Below are positions 41,616 through 49,462 of a DNA stretch of 64,000 nt, in pieces. Source of the DNA: a virus. The stretch lies in the IMG/VR virus record IMGVR_UViG_3300037882_001770, positions 62,001-126,000 of that record, one strand, 5' to 3'. Numbering within the stretch: the stretch's first letter is position 1; each line of letters begins with the position of its first letter. A program made the position numbers and the translations under genes. Below the pieces are notes generated by a model. It was not told the origin of the DNA. It ran no database searches and saw nothing but the letters and a program-made list of their open reading frames with translations.

Positions 41616-44600
41616 ATGGCACTAATATCACCTGGCGTAGAAGTATCAATTGTTGACGAGAGTCAATATATCCCTGCCGCAACCAATTCGGTACCTTACA
41701 TCTTATTGGCCACAGCTCAGAACAAAGTTTCTGGCACTGGCGTGGGTGTTGCGGCTGGAACATTGGCAGCAAATGCTAACAAAACATATTTAATCAGTAG
41801 CCAGCGAGATTTAAGTGCTACGTTTGGAGTTCCTTTCTTTTATAAAACCACAACTGGTACTCCTATCAACGGATACGAACTCAACGAATACGGTTTACTG
41901 GCTGCGTACTCTGCATTGGGTGTATCTAACCGTTGCTATGTACAACGTGTTGACATTGATCTAGCTGAACTCACAGCTACCCTGACACGTCCAACCGGCG
42001 AGCCGGCCAATGGAACATACTGGCTTGATACAGCTAACAGCCTTTGGGGCATTTTTGAATGGAATCAAACCACAGCACAGTTTACCAACAAGGTTCCAAC
42101 TGTTATTACCAACACAGCCAATTTAGAATCTGGCACAACTGTACCATTGCAAAGCATTGGTAGCATTGGTGACTATGCTGTTGTTGCGGCAAGCGTAGAA
42201 AATCCTGTCTACTATAAACGCGGCGGCCCTACTGCTAGTCAATCATCTGCTGCAGAAATCACTAGCCTATACAATACCTGGGTACTGGTTGCTAGCGATG
42301 AGTGGAAGACTGCTTGGCCAACTGTACAAGGCACACTGGCTCCAACTACGTTGACTGCGAACGACACATTTCAAATTAACGGAAACGATTTGTTAGTTCC
42401 GGCATTTCCTGACAACACCGTAACTGGCATAGCCAATTTGATTAATACCACAGGCATCGAAGGCGTGTTTGCTGCCAACATTGGCGGTAAGTTATTCTTA
42501 TATGCCGACAGCACTGCAACTGCCGACGGAAGTACAGCCGGCGAAGGCCTGATAGCAATTGGCAATGGTCCAACTCCAGTTGGTAATCTAATGTCCGCAT
42601 TGGGCATCACTATTGGCGAATATCGTGCTCCTGCATTCCAAAGCTCGTACAGCTACGAAGTTCCGCGCTGGAGAACCACAGATACCAACCCTGAACCAAC
42701 TGGTTCTGTTTGGGAAAAAGACAGCAACGTAAACCTAGGTGCAAACATTGTAATGAAAAAATACAATTCTACACTAGGTTCATTTGTACAAGTACCGGTG
42801 CCAGTCTACATAAACGACTATTATGCAAATTACGGGTTGGACCCAAGTGGCGGCGGAGCAAATATTCCACTAAACACACTGTACGGTCGTACCGACGGCA
42901 TAAATGTGTCTCAATCGGGATTTACAGTGTATAACCGTTATGCAACCGGTCCGACTGTGATTACTGGAACGGTAACAAGCCCAACGTTTATTAACAACAA
43001 TGCCTTTACTATTCGCGCATCAACTCTGGGCTCAGTTGACACTAATCTTGGTACTGTCACTCTTACAACAGCACTTGGGCTCGATGCCGCTGGATTCTGC
43101 TCTGCTGTATCAGCAGCTGGCATACCTTATGTTAGCGCCACAGTCAACAGTGCAGGCGCAATTGTGTTTACCCATTCACTAGGCGGCGACATTGTATTAA
43201 CAAACACTGTTGGCACACCAATTGCTACTGCAGGTATTAATACCACTGTTCGCGGAGTTCGCAACGACGTAAGCGGCACTAGATTGGTCTTGTCAAATTG
43301 GACGTCAGATCCATTCTTTACCTACACTGCCAGTACCACCGCTCCAGACCAAGATCCAGCAGATGGTCGTCTATGGTATTACAGTGCTACAGATCAAGTA
43401 GATATCATGATTCAAAACAACGGCTCGTGGCTTGGCTATCAAAACGTAACTAACGATGTTCGTGGCGACGATCTTAGTGAAACCAATGCTGCCGGTCCAA
43501 TTGTAAGCACTACAGCACCAACTACACAAACTGATGACTCTGCATCACCATTGGTCTACGGTGATTTGTGGCTCAACACCAGCGACTTGGAAAATTATCC
43601 TTTGTTATACCGTTGGACTAACGTTGATGGGAACGGACAGTGGGTACAACTTGACAACACAGATCAAACTACCGAAAATGGTATATTGTTTGCAGATGCA
43701 CGTTGGGCACCAAATGGAACCACAGATCCAATTACAGACGCAATTCCAACAATCACCAGTTTATTAACTAGCAATTATTTGGATCTTGATGCTCCAAATC
43801 CTGGACTATATCCACAAGGCATGTTGTTGTTTAATACTCGTCGTAGTGGATTCAATGTCAAGAGTTTCCAGGTAGATTACTTTAACTCGACCACATTCCC
43901 AGATGACACATTGCCGACTGTTACCAACGCATGGGTCACTGCTAGTGGCAACAAGAACGACGGCGCACCATACATGGGACGCCAGGCACAAAGAGCATTG
44001 ATTGTAGCTGCCCTCAAGTCCGGTATCGATACCAGTACCACTGCTAGAGAAGAACAGAACCAATTTAACTTGTTGGCGTGTACACAGTATCCTGAATTGA
44101 TTCCTAACTTGATTGCTCTCAACAACGAACGCAACAACACAGCATTTGTGGTTGGAGATACACCATTGAGATTGACCCCAGACGAGGTAGTTAATTGGGC
44201 AACAAACGCAGATGGTACTGGCTTGCCTACTGCCGACGGTCTAACAACAGGAGATGTATATTCAGCTGTGTTCTACCCAAGTTGCCAAACAACTGACCTA
44301 AGTGGTAGTGCAGTAGTAACAGCACCAAGTCACATGATGATTAGAACAATTATTCGCAGTGACGAAGTAGCGTTTCCGTGGTTAGCACCAGCAGGTACAC
44401 GCCGCGGTGTAGTTGACAATGCTACACAAATTGGTTACATTAATGAAATCACAGGCGAGTTTGAAAGTCTAGGTGTACGTCAAGGTCTACGTGACTTGTT
44501 GTACGAAAATCGTATCAACCCAATCACATTTGTGCCCGGTGTTGGTATTACCAACTTTGGTAACAAGACTGCAACATCTATTGCAACTGCAATGGATCGC

Positions 44601-44918
44601 ATCAATGTAGCACGTCTAGTAGCATTTATTCGTAGCAGACTTGATACAATTGGTAAACAATTCTTGTTTGAACCAAATGATCAAATCACACGTAATGAGA
44701 TTACCAATGCAATTGACAGCTTGATGATTGATCTTGTGGCCAAACGTGGTATCTATGACTATTTGGTAGTGTGCGATCTTACAAACAACACACCAGCACG
44801 TATTGATCGTAACGAATTGTATGTTGATATTGCGATTGAGCCGGTTAAAGCAGTTGAATTTATTTACATACCAGTGCGTATTAAAAACACTGGAGAAATT
44901 TCTGGAACAGCTAGCTAA
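41616..44918 (+). CDS. 18: Tail sheath protein gp18, extended
   Basis: 1,100 residues, T4 gp18 family, which forms the contractile sheath. The N-terminus ALISPGVEVSIVDESQYIPA and the C-terminal 350 residues (GRQAQRALIVAALKSGID, VGDTPLRLTPDEVVNWATNA, GVRQGLRDLLYENRINPITF, LDTIGKQFLFEPNDQITRNE) are conserved. T4 gp18 has 659 residues. The extra 440 are inserted in the middle, where Trp-rich modules recur (GTYWLDTANSLWGIFEW near 132, GSVWEKDS near 362, GRLWYYSATDQVDIM near 583, GDLWLNTSDLENYPLLYRW near 648). The insert should lie on the outer face of the sheath and could decorate it. Confidence 0.92.
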   Translation: MALISPGVEVSIVDESQYIPAATNSVPYILLATAQNKVSGTGVGVAAGTLAANANKTYLISSQRDLSATFGVPFFYKTTTGTPINGYELNEYGLLAAYSALGVSNRCYVQRVDIDLAELTATLTRPTGEPANGTYWLDTANSLWGIFEWNQTTAQFTNKVPTVITNTANLESGTTVPLQSIGSIGDYAVVAASVENPVYYKRGGPTASQSSAAEITSLYNTWVLVASDEWKTAWPTVQGTLAPTTLTANDTFQINGNDLLVPAFPDNTVTGIANLINTTGIEGVFAANIGGKLFLYADSTATADGSTAGEGLIAIGNGPTPVGNLMSALGITIGEYRAPAFQSSYSYEVPRWRTTDTNPEPTGSVWEKDSNVNLGANIVMKKYNSTLGSFVQVPVPVYINDYYANYGLDPSGGGANIPLNTLYGRTDGINVSQSGFTVYNRYATGPTVITGTVTSPTFINNNAFTIRASTLGSVDTNLGTVTLTTALGLDAAGFCSAVSAAGIPYVSATVNSAGAIVFTHSLGGDIVLTNTVGTPIATAGINTTVRGVRNDVSGTRLVLSNWTSDPFFTYTASTTAPDQDPADGRLWYYSATDQVDIMIQNNGSWLGYQNVTNDVRGDDLSETNAAGPIVSTTAPTTQTDDSASPLVYGDLWLNTSDLENYPLLYRWTNVDGNGQWVQLDNTDQTTENGILFADARWAPNGTTDPITDAIPTITSLLTSNYLDLDAPNPGLYPQGMLLFNTRRSGFNVKSFQVDYFNSTTFPDDTLPTVTNAWVTASGNKNDGAPYMGRQAQRALIVAALKSGIDTSTTAREEQNQFNLLACTQYPELIPNLIALNNERNNTAFVVGDTPLRLTPDEVVNWATNADGTGLPTADGLTTGDVYSAVFYPSCQTTDLSGSAVVTAPSHMMIRTIIRSDEVAFPWLAPAGTRRGVVDNATQIGYINEITGEFESLGVRQGLRDLLYENRINPITFVPGVGITNFGNKTATSIATAMDRINVARLVAFIRSRLDTIGKQFLFEPNDQITRNEITNAIDSLMIDLVAKRGIYDYLVVCDLTNNTPARIDRNELYVDIAIEPVKAVEFIYIPVRIKNTGEISGTAS

Positions 44919-44925
44919 AGTGAAT

Positions 44926-44950
44926 CGGGCAAAACCATAAATTTTGCCCG
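44926..44950. other. Stem-loop between sheath and tube genes
   Basis: CGGGCAAAA and TTTTGCCCG form a perfect 9-bp stem with a 7-nt loop. No T-run follows, so it could be an RNA processing or stabilising hairpin rather than a terminator. Confidence 0.6.
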
Positions 44951-44961
44951 GTCCAGATACC

Positions 44962-44968
44962 ATAAATA
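44962..44968 (+). promoter_or_regulatory. Late promoter core (ATAAATA) for the tail tube gene
   Basis: ATAAATA with AGGAG (44978-44982) ahead of the ATG at 44991. Confidence 0.6.
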
Positions 44969-44990
44969 ACAGTATATAGGAGAATAACAA

Positions 44991-45626
44991 ATGGCCGTTT
45001 CATCGCTAACCAGAATGACAGTGCCTTTGGCCAGTGACCAAAGCTCACCAACACAGGGCTTATTAATGCCCAAACTTAAATATCGCTTCAGAGTGATATT
45101 TGAAAACTTTGGTGTCTCAACACCAAGAACAGAATTGACTAAACAAGTCATGGACTTTACTCGTCCAGAAGTTAGCTTTGAAGAAATCGCATTGCCTATT
45201 TACAATTCAACAGTTAAATTAGCCGGCAAGCATGCCTGGGGTGATTTAACTTGCCAGTTAAGAGATGATGCCGGCGGACAAGTTAGCCGATTGGTTGGCG
45301 AACAATTGCAAAAGCAATTGGACTTTATGGAACAAAGTTCAGCAGCGTCTGGTATTGACTACAAATTCCTAACACGATTTGAAGTATTGGACGGCGGCAA
45401 CGGCGCAAACGAATCGATTGCATTAGAAACTTGGGAAATTTACGGTTGCTATCTAAAGAGTGTAAACTACAACAACATGGACTACGGTACCAGTGAAGCT
45501 GCTACAATTAGTTTAACTGTGTCATTTGACAATGCAGTACAGACCCCTCCTGGATCTGGCGTTGGTGCAGTTGTTGGAAGAACCATTGGTGACGTAGCCA
45601 CAGGCGCTGGTAACGGTCTAGTATAA
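44991..45626 (+). CDS. 19: Tail tube protein gp19
   Basis: 211 residues. LLMPKLKYRFRVIFENFGVS, LTKQVMDFTRPEVSFEEIAL and LETWEIYGCYLKSVNYNNMD are conserved tube-protein blocks; hexameric rings of it stack to form the DNA channel. It is longer than T4 gp19 (163 aa) by a Gly/Val-rich C-terminal tail. It follows the sheath gene, as in T4. Confidence 0.93.
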   Translation: MAVSSLTRMTVPLASDQSSPTQGLLMPKLKYRFRVIFENFGVSTPRTELTKQVMDFTRPEVSFEEIALPIYNSTVKLAGKHAWGDLTCQLRDDAGGQVSRLVGEQLQKQLDFMEQSSAASGIDYKFLTRFEVLDGGNGANESIALETWEIYGCYLKSVNYNNMDYGTSEAATISLTVSFDNAVQTPPGSGVGAVVGRTIGDVATGAGNGLV

Positions 45627-45630
45627 TCTA

Positions 45631-46779
45631 ATGGCATATTTCGGCGAAGACTTCCTTCAAGGATTCTTTGGAGCCGACGGCCTCAAAGACTACAGCCACG
45701 CTTCTAAGACTTTCCAAACCAACGGCTACGAACTTAGTCCTCGCTACAAGTTTCTTTTTCATGTGTTCTTCAATATCAACACAGGGCAAATTCCAGCACT
45801 ACAAAGCACGTTTGGTAACGGTGATGTAGCATCAGTTGGACTCATGGTAAAGAGTGTGCAACTGCCAAGTTATCAAATTGATGTTGAAACACTCAATCAA
45901 TACAATCGTAAACGTTTGGTACAGAAAAAAATTGAATACAATCCTGTGCAGATTGTGTTCAATGACGATCAAGGCGACTTGATTCGAAACATGTGGTACA
46001 ACTATTACAGTTACTATTACAAAGATCCAAGTCAAAAATACGAAGGTGTTCCAGTTACCAATGGTACAATCGGCAATCTAGCAACACTCAGCAACGGCTT
46101 TGGCTACAATACTCGAGACATATACGACAACAGTCGCCAGGTAAATGACTGGGGCTATATCGGTGAAGGCTATCAAGATACCTATGCATTTGGGCCATCT
46201 TTGGGTAATCCCAACAAACCACCATTTTTTCGAGATATTAAAATTTACGGATTGAGTCAAAAAAAGTTTGCGGCCTATGTGCTGGTAAATCCATTGGTTA
46301 CAGAATGGCAACATGATACCTATGATTACAGCCAGGGCAACGGCATAATGACCAACACCATGAGCCTAAGATATGAAACTGTAAAATACTATTCAGGCCC
46401 AATTACCGGCGCACAACCAAGCAACACTGTTGCTGGATTTGCGGATCCAGCGCACTACGACACCAGACGCAGTGCATTGGCACGCCCAGGGTCAACCTCA
46501 ACAGTATTTGGGCAAGGTGGGTTAATTGATGCCGGTACAGGAGTTATTCAAGATCTGGAAGCAATTCTCAGTGGCCGCGGCGGCCTACAAAATGTACTTG
46601 GTGCGGTACAAAAAGCAGGTACAGCATACAACACATTCAAAGACAAAAACATTCGCAGTATTGTCAACACCGAGATTAGAACCGGTGTACCACAAGTATT
46701 GCGTGAAACATTACCTGGTGCTGTAAGACTAGCAGTCAATACCGCCAACGGCATGATATTTCCTACTCCTAAGAAATAG
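45631..46779 (+). CDS. Tail-tube-like protein, possible tube initiator or terminator
   Basis: 382 residues. The N-terminal 260 residues look like a diverged tube-protein fold: YKFLFHVFFNINTGQIPALQ, then SVQLPSYQIDVETLNQYNRK and IEYNPVQIVFNDDQGDLIRN, with MWYNYYSYYYKDPSQ. The C-terminal third is unlike T4 proteins. It could correspond to gp54 (tube initiator) or gp3 (tube terminator); position after gp19 fits either. The role is inferred from fold pattern and position. Confidence 0.6.
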   Translation: MAYFGEDFLQGFFGADGLKDYSHASKTFQTNGYELSPRYKFLFHVFFNINTGQIPALQSTFGNGDVASVGLMVKSVQLPSYQIDVETLNQYNRKRLVQKKIEYNPVQIVFNDDQGDLIRNMWYNYYSYYYKDPSQKYEGVPVTNGTIGNLATLSNGFGYNTRDIYDNSRQVNDWGYIGEGYQDTYAFGPSLGNPNKPPFFRDIKIYGLSQKKFAAYVLVNPLVTEWQHDTYDYSQGNGIMTNTMSLRYETVKYYSGPITGAQPSNTVAGFADPAHYDTRRSALARPGSTSTVFGQGGLIDAGTGVIQDLEAILSGRGGLQNVLGAVQKAGTAYNTFKDKNIRSIVNTEIRTGVPQVLRETLPGAVRLAVNTANGMIFPTPKK

Positions 46780-46781
46780 CC

Positions 46782-47141
46782 ATGGGCTCAGTAAATTCAA
46801 GCAATCCTAAAATTGATTCGACTGTCAAAATATTTGACGAGTTTTATGCCTACGCAACCAACGTACCGGCACAAGAATATGATGCGGTGTACAGTTATTT
46901 TAGAAGTGTGTTTGGCACAGCCGAAGCCGCCGGTAACTTTACAGTGACCTTGTTTAGAGTCGCCGAAGAATCAGCAACACCAGTGTTGGATCTATTACAG
47001 GACCTGCAAGGACAAAGTACACCAGAGTTGACATTGACTCTGGCCTACTATCTCAACAGCTTGAGAAGTCCTGCTACCCTACTGGGATTAAACAGTCCTA
47101 GTCAACCAAACTATTACGCGGCTAGAAATATCAGATCATGA
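46782..47141 (+). CDS. Conserved small virion-assembly protein, unknown
   Basis: 119 residues, helical, with KIFDEFYAYATNVPAQEYDA and VTLFRVAEESATPVLDLLQD. I recognise the pattern as recurring between tube and gp4 genes in related phages, without known function. It overlaps gp4 by 4 nt (ATGA). Probably involved in head or tail completion. Confidence 0.55.
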   Translation: MGSVNSSNPKIDSTVKIFDEFYAYATNVPAQEYDAVYSYFRSVFGTAEAAGNFTVTLFRVAEESATPVLDLLQDLQGQSTPELTLTLAYYLNSLRSPATLLGLNSPSQPNYYAARNIRS

Positions 47142-47575
47142 GCAAGTTTGCACAGGGCTCTTACATAATTAAAAATAAACAAAAGTACGTAGGCAACGGA
47201 ACACCGCGTTATCGTAGTGGTTGGGAGCATGCATTTATGCGTTTCCTTGACAACAACGACAATGTACACCAGTGGGCCAGCGAAAGTATCAGCATACCGT
47301 ACCGTAACCCAGTTACTGGTAAACAAAGCATGTATGTTCCGGATTTTTTAATCACATACAAGACACGAAACAACACCCTGGTTGCAGAGTTGGTAGAAAT
47401 CAAACCCAAAAAGCAAAGCATTATTGAAAGCAAGATGTCGGAACGAGATCGCATGATTGTAGCAGTAAATTATGCCAAGTGGGATGCCGCTACCAAATGG
47501 GCCAATCGCAATGGCCTAAAGTTTAGAGTAATAACCGAAGACGATCTATTTCATCAAGGTGGTAAACGGCGGTAA
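47138..47575 (+). CDS. 4: Head completion protein gp4
   Basis: 145 residues, T4 gp4 (gp50/65) size. The TnsA-like nuclease fold is suggested by RYRSGWEHAFMRFLDNND, then SISIPYRNPVTGKQSMYVPD (with the Asp of a D-ExK core), ELVEIKPKKQ (Glu-x-Lys) and KWANRNGLKFRVITEDDLF. Required before tail joining in T4. Confidence 0.9.
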   Translation: MSKFAQGSYIIKNKQKYVGNGTPRYRSGWEHAFMRFLDNNDNVHQWASESISIPYRNPVTGKQSMYVPDFLITYKTRNNTLVAELVEIKPKKQSIIESKMSERDRMIVAVNYAKWDAATKWANRNGLKFRVITEDDLFHQGGKRR

Positions 47576-47578
47576 ATA
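47572..47578 (+). promoter_or_regulatory. Late promoter core (GTAAATA) over the gp4 stop, leaderless type
   Basis: GGTAAATA includes the gp4 TAA stop (47573-47575). Only CGCC (4 nt) separates it from the ATG at 47583. Confidence 0.6.
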
Positions 47579-47582
47579 CGCC

Positions 47583-48089
47583 ATGACACGTAAACTTGAA
47601 GAACTGTTTGACATGGCTCCATCGGGCACTGATGTTGAATCACAACCACAGACCACAGAAGAAACACGCTCGGCAATAATTGCAATCGACAGCACAATTG
47701 ACAAAATTGATGCGGCATTACCGGGAGTGCGTGATCTTGATTCAAGTGACCGAGAACTAGACGACATTGCAGCCAAAGCCACAGAAACTTTTGAAAACTT
47801 GACCGATTTGGGATTTAATGTGGACAGCAGATATGCGGCTGAGTTATTTGCAGTGGCCGGAACCATGCTAGGGCATGCTCTTACTGCCAAAACTACCAAA
47901 CTGCAAAAGAAATTAAAAGTTTTAGATTTACAGATGAAAAAGTTAAAATTGGACCAGGATGCAGCCAAGAACAAAGGCGAAGATCCAGATACAATTCCCG
48001 GCGAAGGACAAGTGTTAAACAACCTTAGTCGTAATGAATTATTGGAAAAGTTGATCGGCAACAGAGATCAAAAGAACAAAGACGCATAA
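47583..48089 (+). CDS. 16: Terminase small subunit gp16
   Basis: 168 residues (T4 gp16 is 164). MTRKLEELFDMAPSG, then IAAKATETFENLTDLGFNVD and RYAAELFAVAGTMLGHALTA with KTTKLQKKLKVLDLQMKKLK form the helical core that recognises packaging DNA and stimulates gp17. ATG 47583 is preferred to an in-frame GTG 24 nt upstream because it is placed behind the late-promoter core. gp17 is 8 kb away in the same direction. Confidence 0.9.
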   Translation: MTRKLEELFDMAPSGTDVESQPQTTEETRSAIIAIDSTIDKIDAALPGVRDLDSSDRELDDIAAKATETFENLTDLGFNVDSRYAAELFAVAGTMLGHALTAKTTKLQKKLKVLDLQMKKLKLDQDAAKNKGEDPDTIPGEGQVLNNLSRNELLEKLIGNRDQKNKDA

Positions 48090-48092
48090 ATA
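48086..48092 (+). promoter_or_regulatory. Late promoter core (ATAAATA) over the gp16 stop
   Basis: ATAAATA includes the gp16 stop TAA (48087-48089). A weak ribosome site TAGGGAA precedes the ATG at 48110. Confidence 0.6.
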
Positions 48093-48109
48093 TCATATAG
48101 GGAACAAAT

Positions 48110-48718
48110 ATGAAAAATTTTAAAGATTATCTAGCCGAAAGTGCAAGAACCTACAATTATCGCATCAAAATTGTGGGTGATGTTGCTCCTGATTTTGTTA
48201 AATTGCTAAAGGAAAAGTTAGCACAGTTTGACATCATCAAGATGACAGAGTTAAAAACAACCCCGGTTCAAAAAGCACCTGCGGATTTTCCAGCATTTGA
48301 AAATGATCGTGTTTCAAGCATGGACGTAGAGTTTCGTTATCCAGCAATTGAGCCGCAAATCCAACAAATCGCACAGCTACTAGGGCTTGACCCAAATCGT
48401 ATTCGCATGTTAACAACACCGTACGAAGAAAGCATGGCTGAAGAAAAGGACAAGGTTGAAGAACAAAACAAAGATCTATTAACCGATACAGATTTCCCTG
48501 CACCGGATGCTGAACAAAAAGCACTAAGTAAAGATTACTCAGCAGATCCATACAAGCATGCTGTGTTAAAAAATGCGTATCGTAGTGATTTCACTGTGGC
48601 AGGTGGAAAGACTCCGCCAGCAGTTACTACAAATTCAGCACCAATGGGAAATAAAAGCCCAATGACAAAAATTACTCGCCCAGCCAAACCAGCCACTGGC
48701 GCCAACCCGCGTGGCTAA
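48110..48718 (+). CDS. Putative internal virion protein with capsid-targeting-like N-terminus
   Basis: 202 residues. The N-terminus MKNFKDYLAESARTYNYRIK fits the capsid-targeting layout, with L-A-E as a possible gp21 cut site after about residue 10. The next 90 residues look like a small alpha/beta domain (RIKIVGDVAPDFVKLLKEKL, FDIIKMTELKTTPVQ, GLDPNRIRMLT). The C-terminal part is acidic and then Pro/Thr-rich. The protein is probably packaged and possibly ejected; its biochemical role is unknown. Confidence 0.6.
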   Translation: MKNFKDYLAESARTYNYRIKIVGDVAPDFVKLLKEKLAQFDIIKMTELKTTPVQKAPADFPAFENDRVSSMDVEFRYPAIEPQIQQIAQLLGLDPNRIRMLTTPYEESMAEEKDKVEEQNKDLLTDTDFPAPDAEQKALSKDYSADPYKHAVLKNAYRSDFTVAGGKTPPAVTTNSAPMGNKSPMTKITRPAKPATGANPRG

Positions 48719-48720
48719 CG

Positions 48721-48727
48721 GTAAATA
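48721..48727 (+). promoter_or_regulatory. Late promoter core (GTAAATA) of the HNH leader
   Basis: GGTAAATA lies right behind the stop of the preceding gene and just before the RNA leader of the HNH endonuclease, mirroring TATAAATA at 7449. Confidence 0.6.
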
Positions 48728-48789
48728 AAAGTGCCCTTCGCGATGCGTCAACATCCAAGGGCTCTAACAGTTTATAAGGAACTATCAGC
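48728..48789 (+). ncRNA. Structured leader of the homing endonuclease (copy B)
   Basis: Stem P1 GCCCTT/AAGGGC (48733-48738 with 48757-48762), then CGC, stem P2 GATG/CATC (48742-48745 with 48752-48755), loop CGTCAA, then TCTAAC (48763-48768) and a ribosome site AAGGA followed by ATCAGC before the ATG. All element lengths equal those of copy A at 7457-7516; three pairs of P1 and three of P2 differ but remain paired. Confidence 0.8.
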
Positions 48790-49434
48790 ATGAGTATTTA
48801 CACCTCTAAAAATTATCGTAAGATTTACGAACAATATCACGGCCCTATTCCAATGGATAACAATGGCCGAACCTATGATATACATCATGTTGATGGCGAT
48901 CATAACAATAATAATCCTGACAATTTAATAGCAGTTTCAATACAAGAACATCATGACATACATCAATCTCGTGGTGACTGGGGTGCGTGTTCTGCTATTT
49001 TAATGAGAATGAAAATATTGCCCGATGAATTATCAAAAAGAGCATCTGAATACAGTATTCAAAGAACCAAAGAAGGGAAGAATGCATTTTCTGGCGGAAG
49101 AATAACAAGAGAAGGAAACGCCAAAAGATTAGCCGACGGCACACATAATTTTTTAAAAAGACCAGATGGCACCAGCATGATATCAGATTTACATGCGGCA
49201 GGAAAAGCATCGTCTAACCCTGTAGTAAAAGAAAAATTAAGAGAAAAAGCATTCCGGCAAATAGCAGAAGGAAAACATGCATTTGTTGGATCAGCAAATA
49301 ATCTTAAAAGAATGTCCAACGGAACACACCCATCGCAAATTAAAAAAACCTGCCCGCATTGCAATAAAACTTGTGATACAGCCAACTACTCTAAGTGGCA
49401 CGGCGATAAGTGTAAAGTCTTAAAAACAGTATAA
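48790..49434 (+). CDS. HNH homing endonuclease
   Basis: 214 residues. The HNH core is at residues 28-60: YDIHHVDGDHNNNNPDNLIA, with VSIQEHHDIHQSRGDWG behind it. The middle has several short basic repeats (GKNAFSGGRITREGNAKRLA, GTHNFLKRPDG, GKHAFVGSANNLKRMSNGTH), likely DNA-binding modules. A C-terminal zinc knuckle CPHCNKTC and HGDKC may bind DNA. It shares its RNA leader with the unrelated GIY-YIG gene at 7517. Confidence 0.88.
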   Translation: MSIYTSKNYRKIYEQYHGPIPMDNNGRTYDIHHVDGDHNNNNPDNLIAVSIQEHHDIHQSRGDWGACSAILMRMKILPDELSKRASEYSIQRTKEGKNAFSGGRITREGNAKRLADGTHNFLKRPDGTSMISDLHAAGKASSNPVVKEKLREKAFRQIAEGKHAFVGSANNLKRMSNGTHPSQIKKTCPHCNKTCDTANYSKWHGDKCKVLKTV

Positions 49435-49437
49435 ATA
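49430..49437 (+). promoter_or_regulatory. Late promoter, exact TATAAATA, over the HNH stop
   Basis: TATAAATA includes the TAA stop of the HNH gene (49432-49434). AGGAAAG precedes the ATG at 49463. Confidence 0.7.
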
Positions 49438-49462
49438 ACATATAATTTACAGGAAAGCAAAA

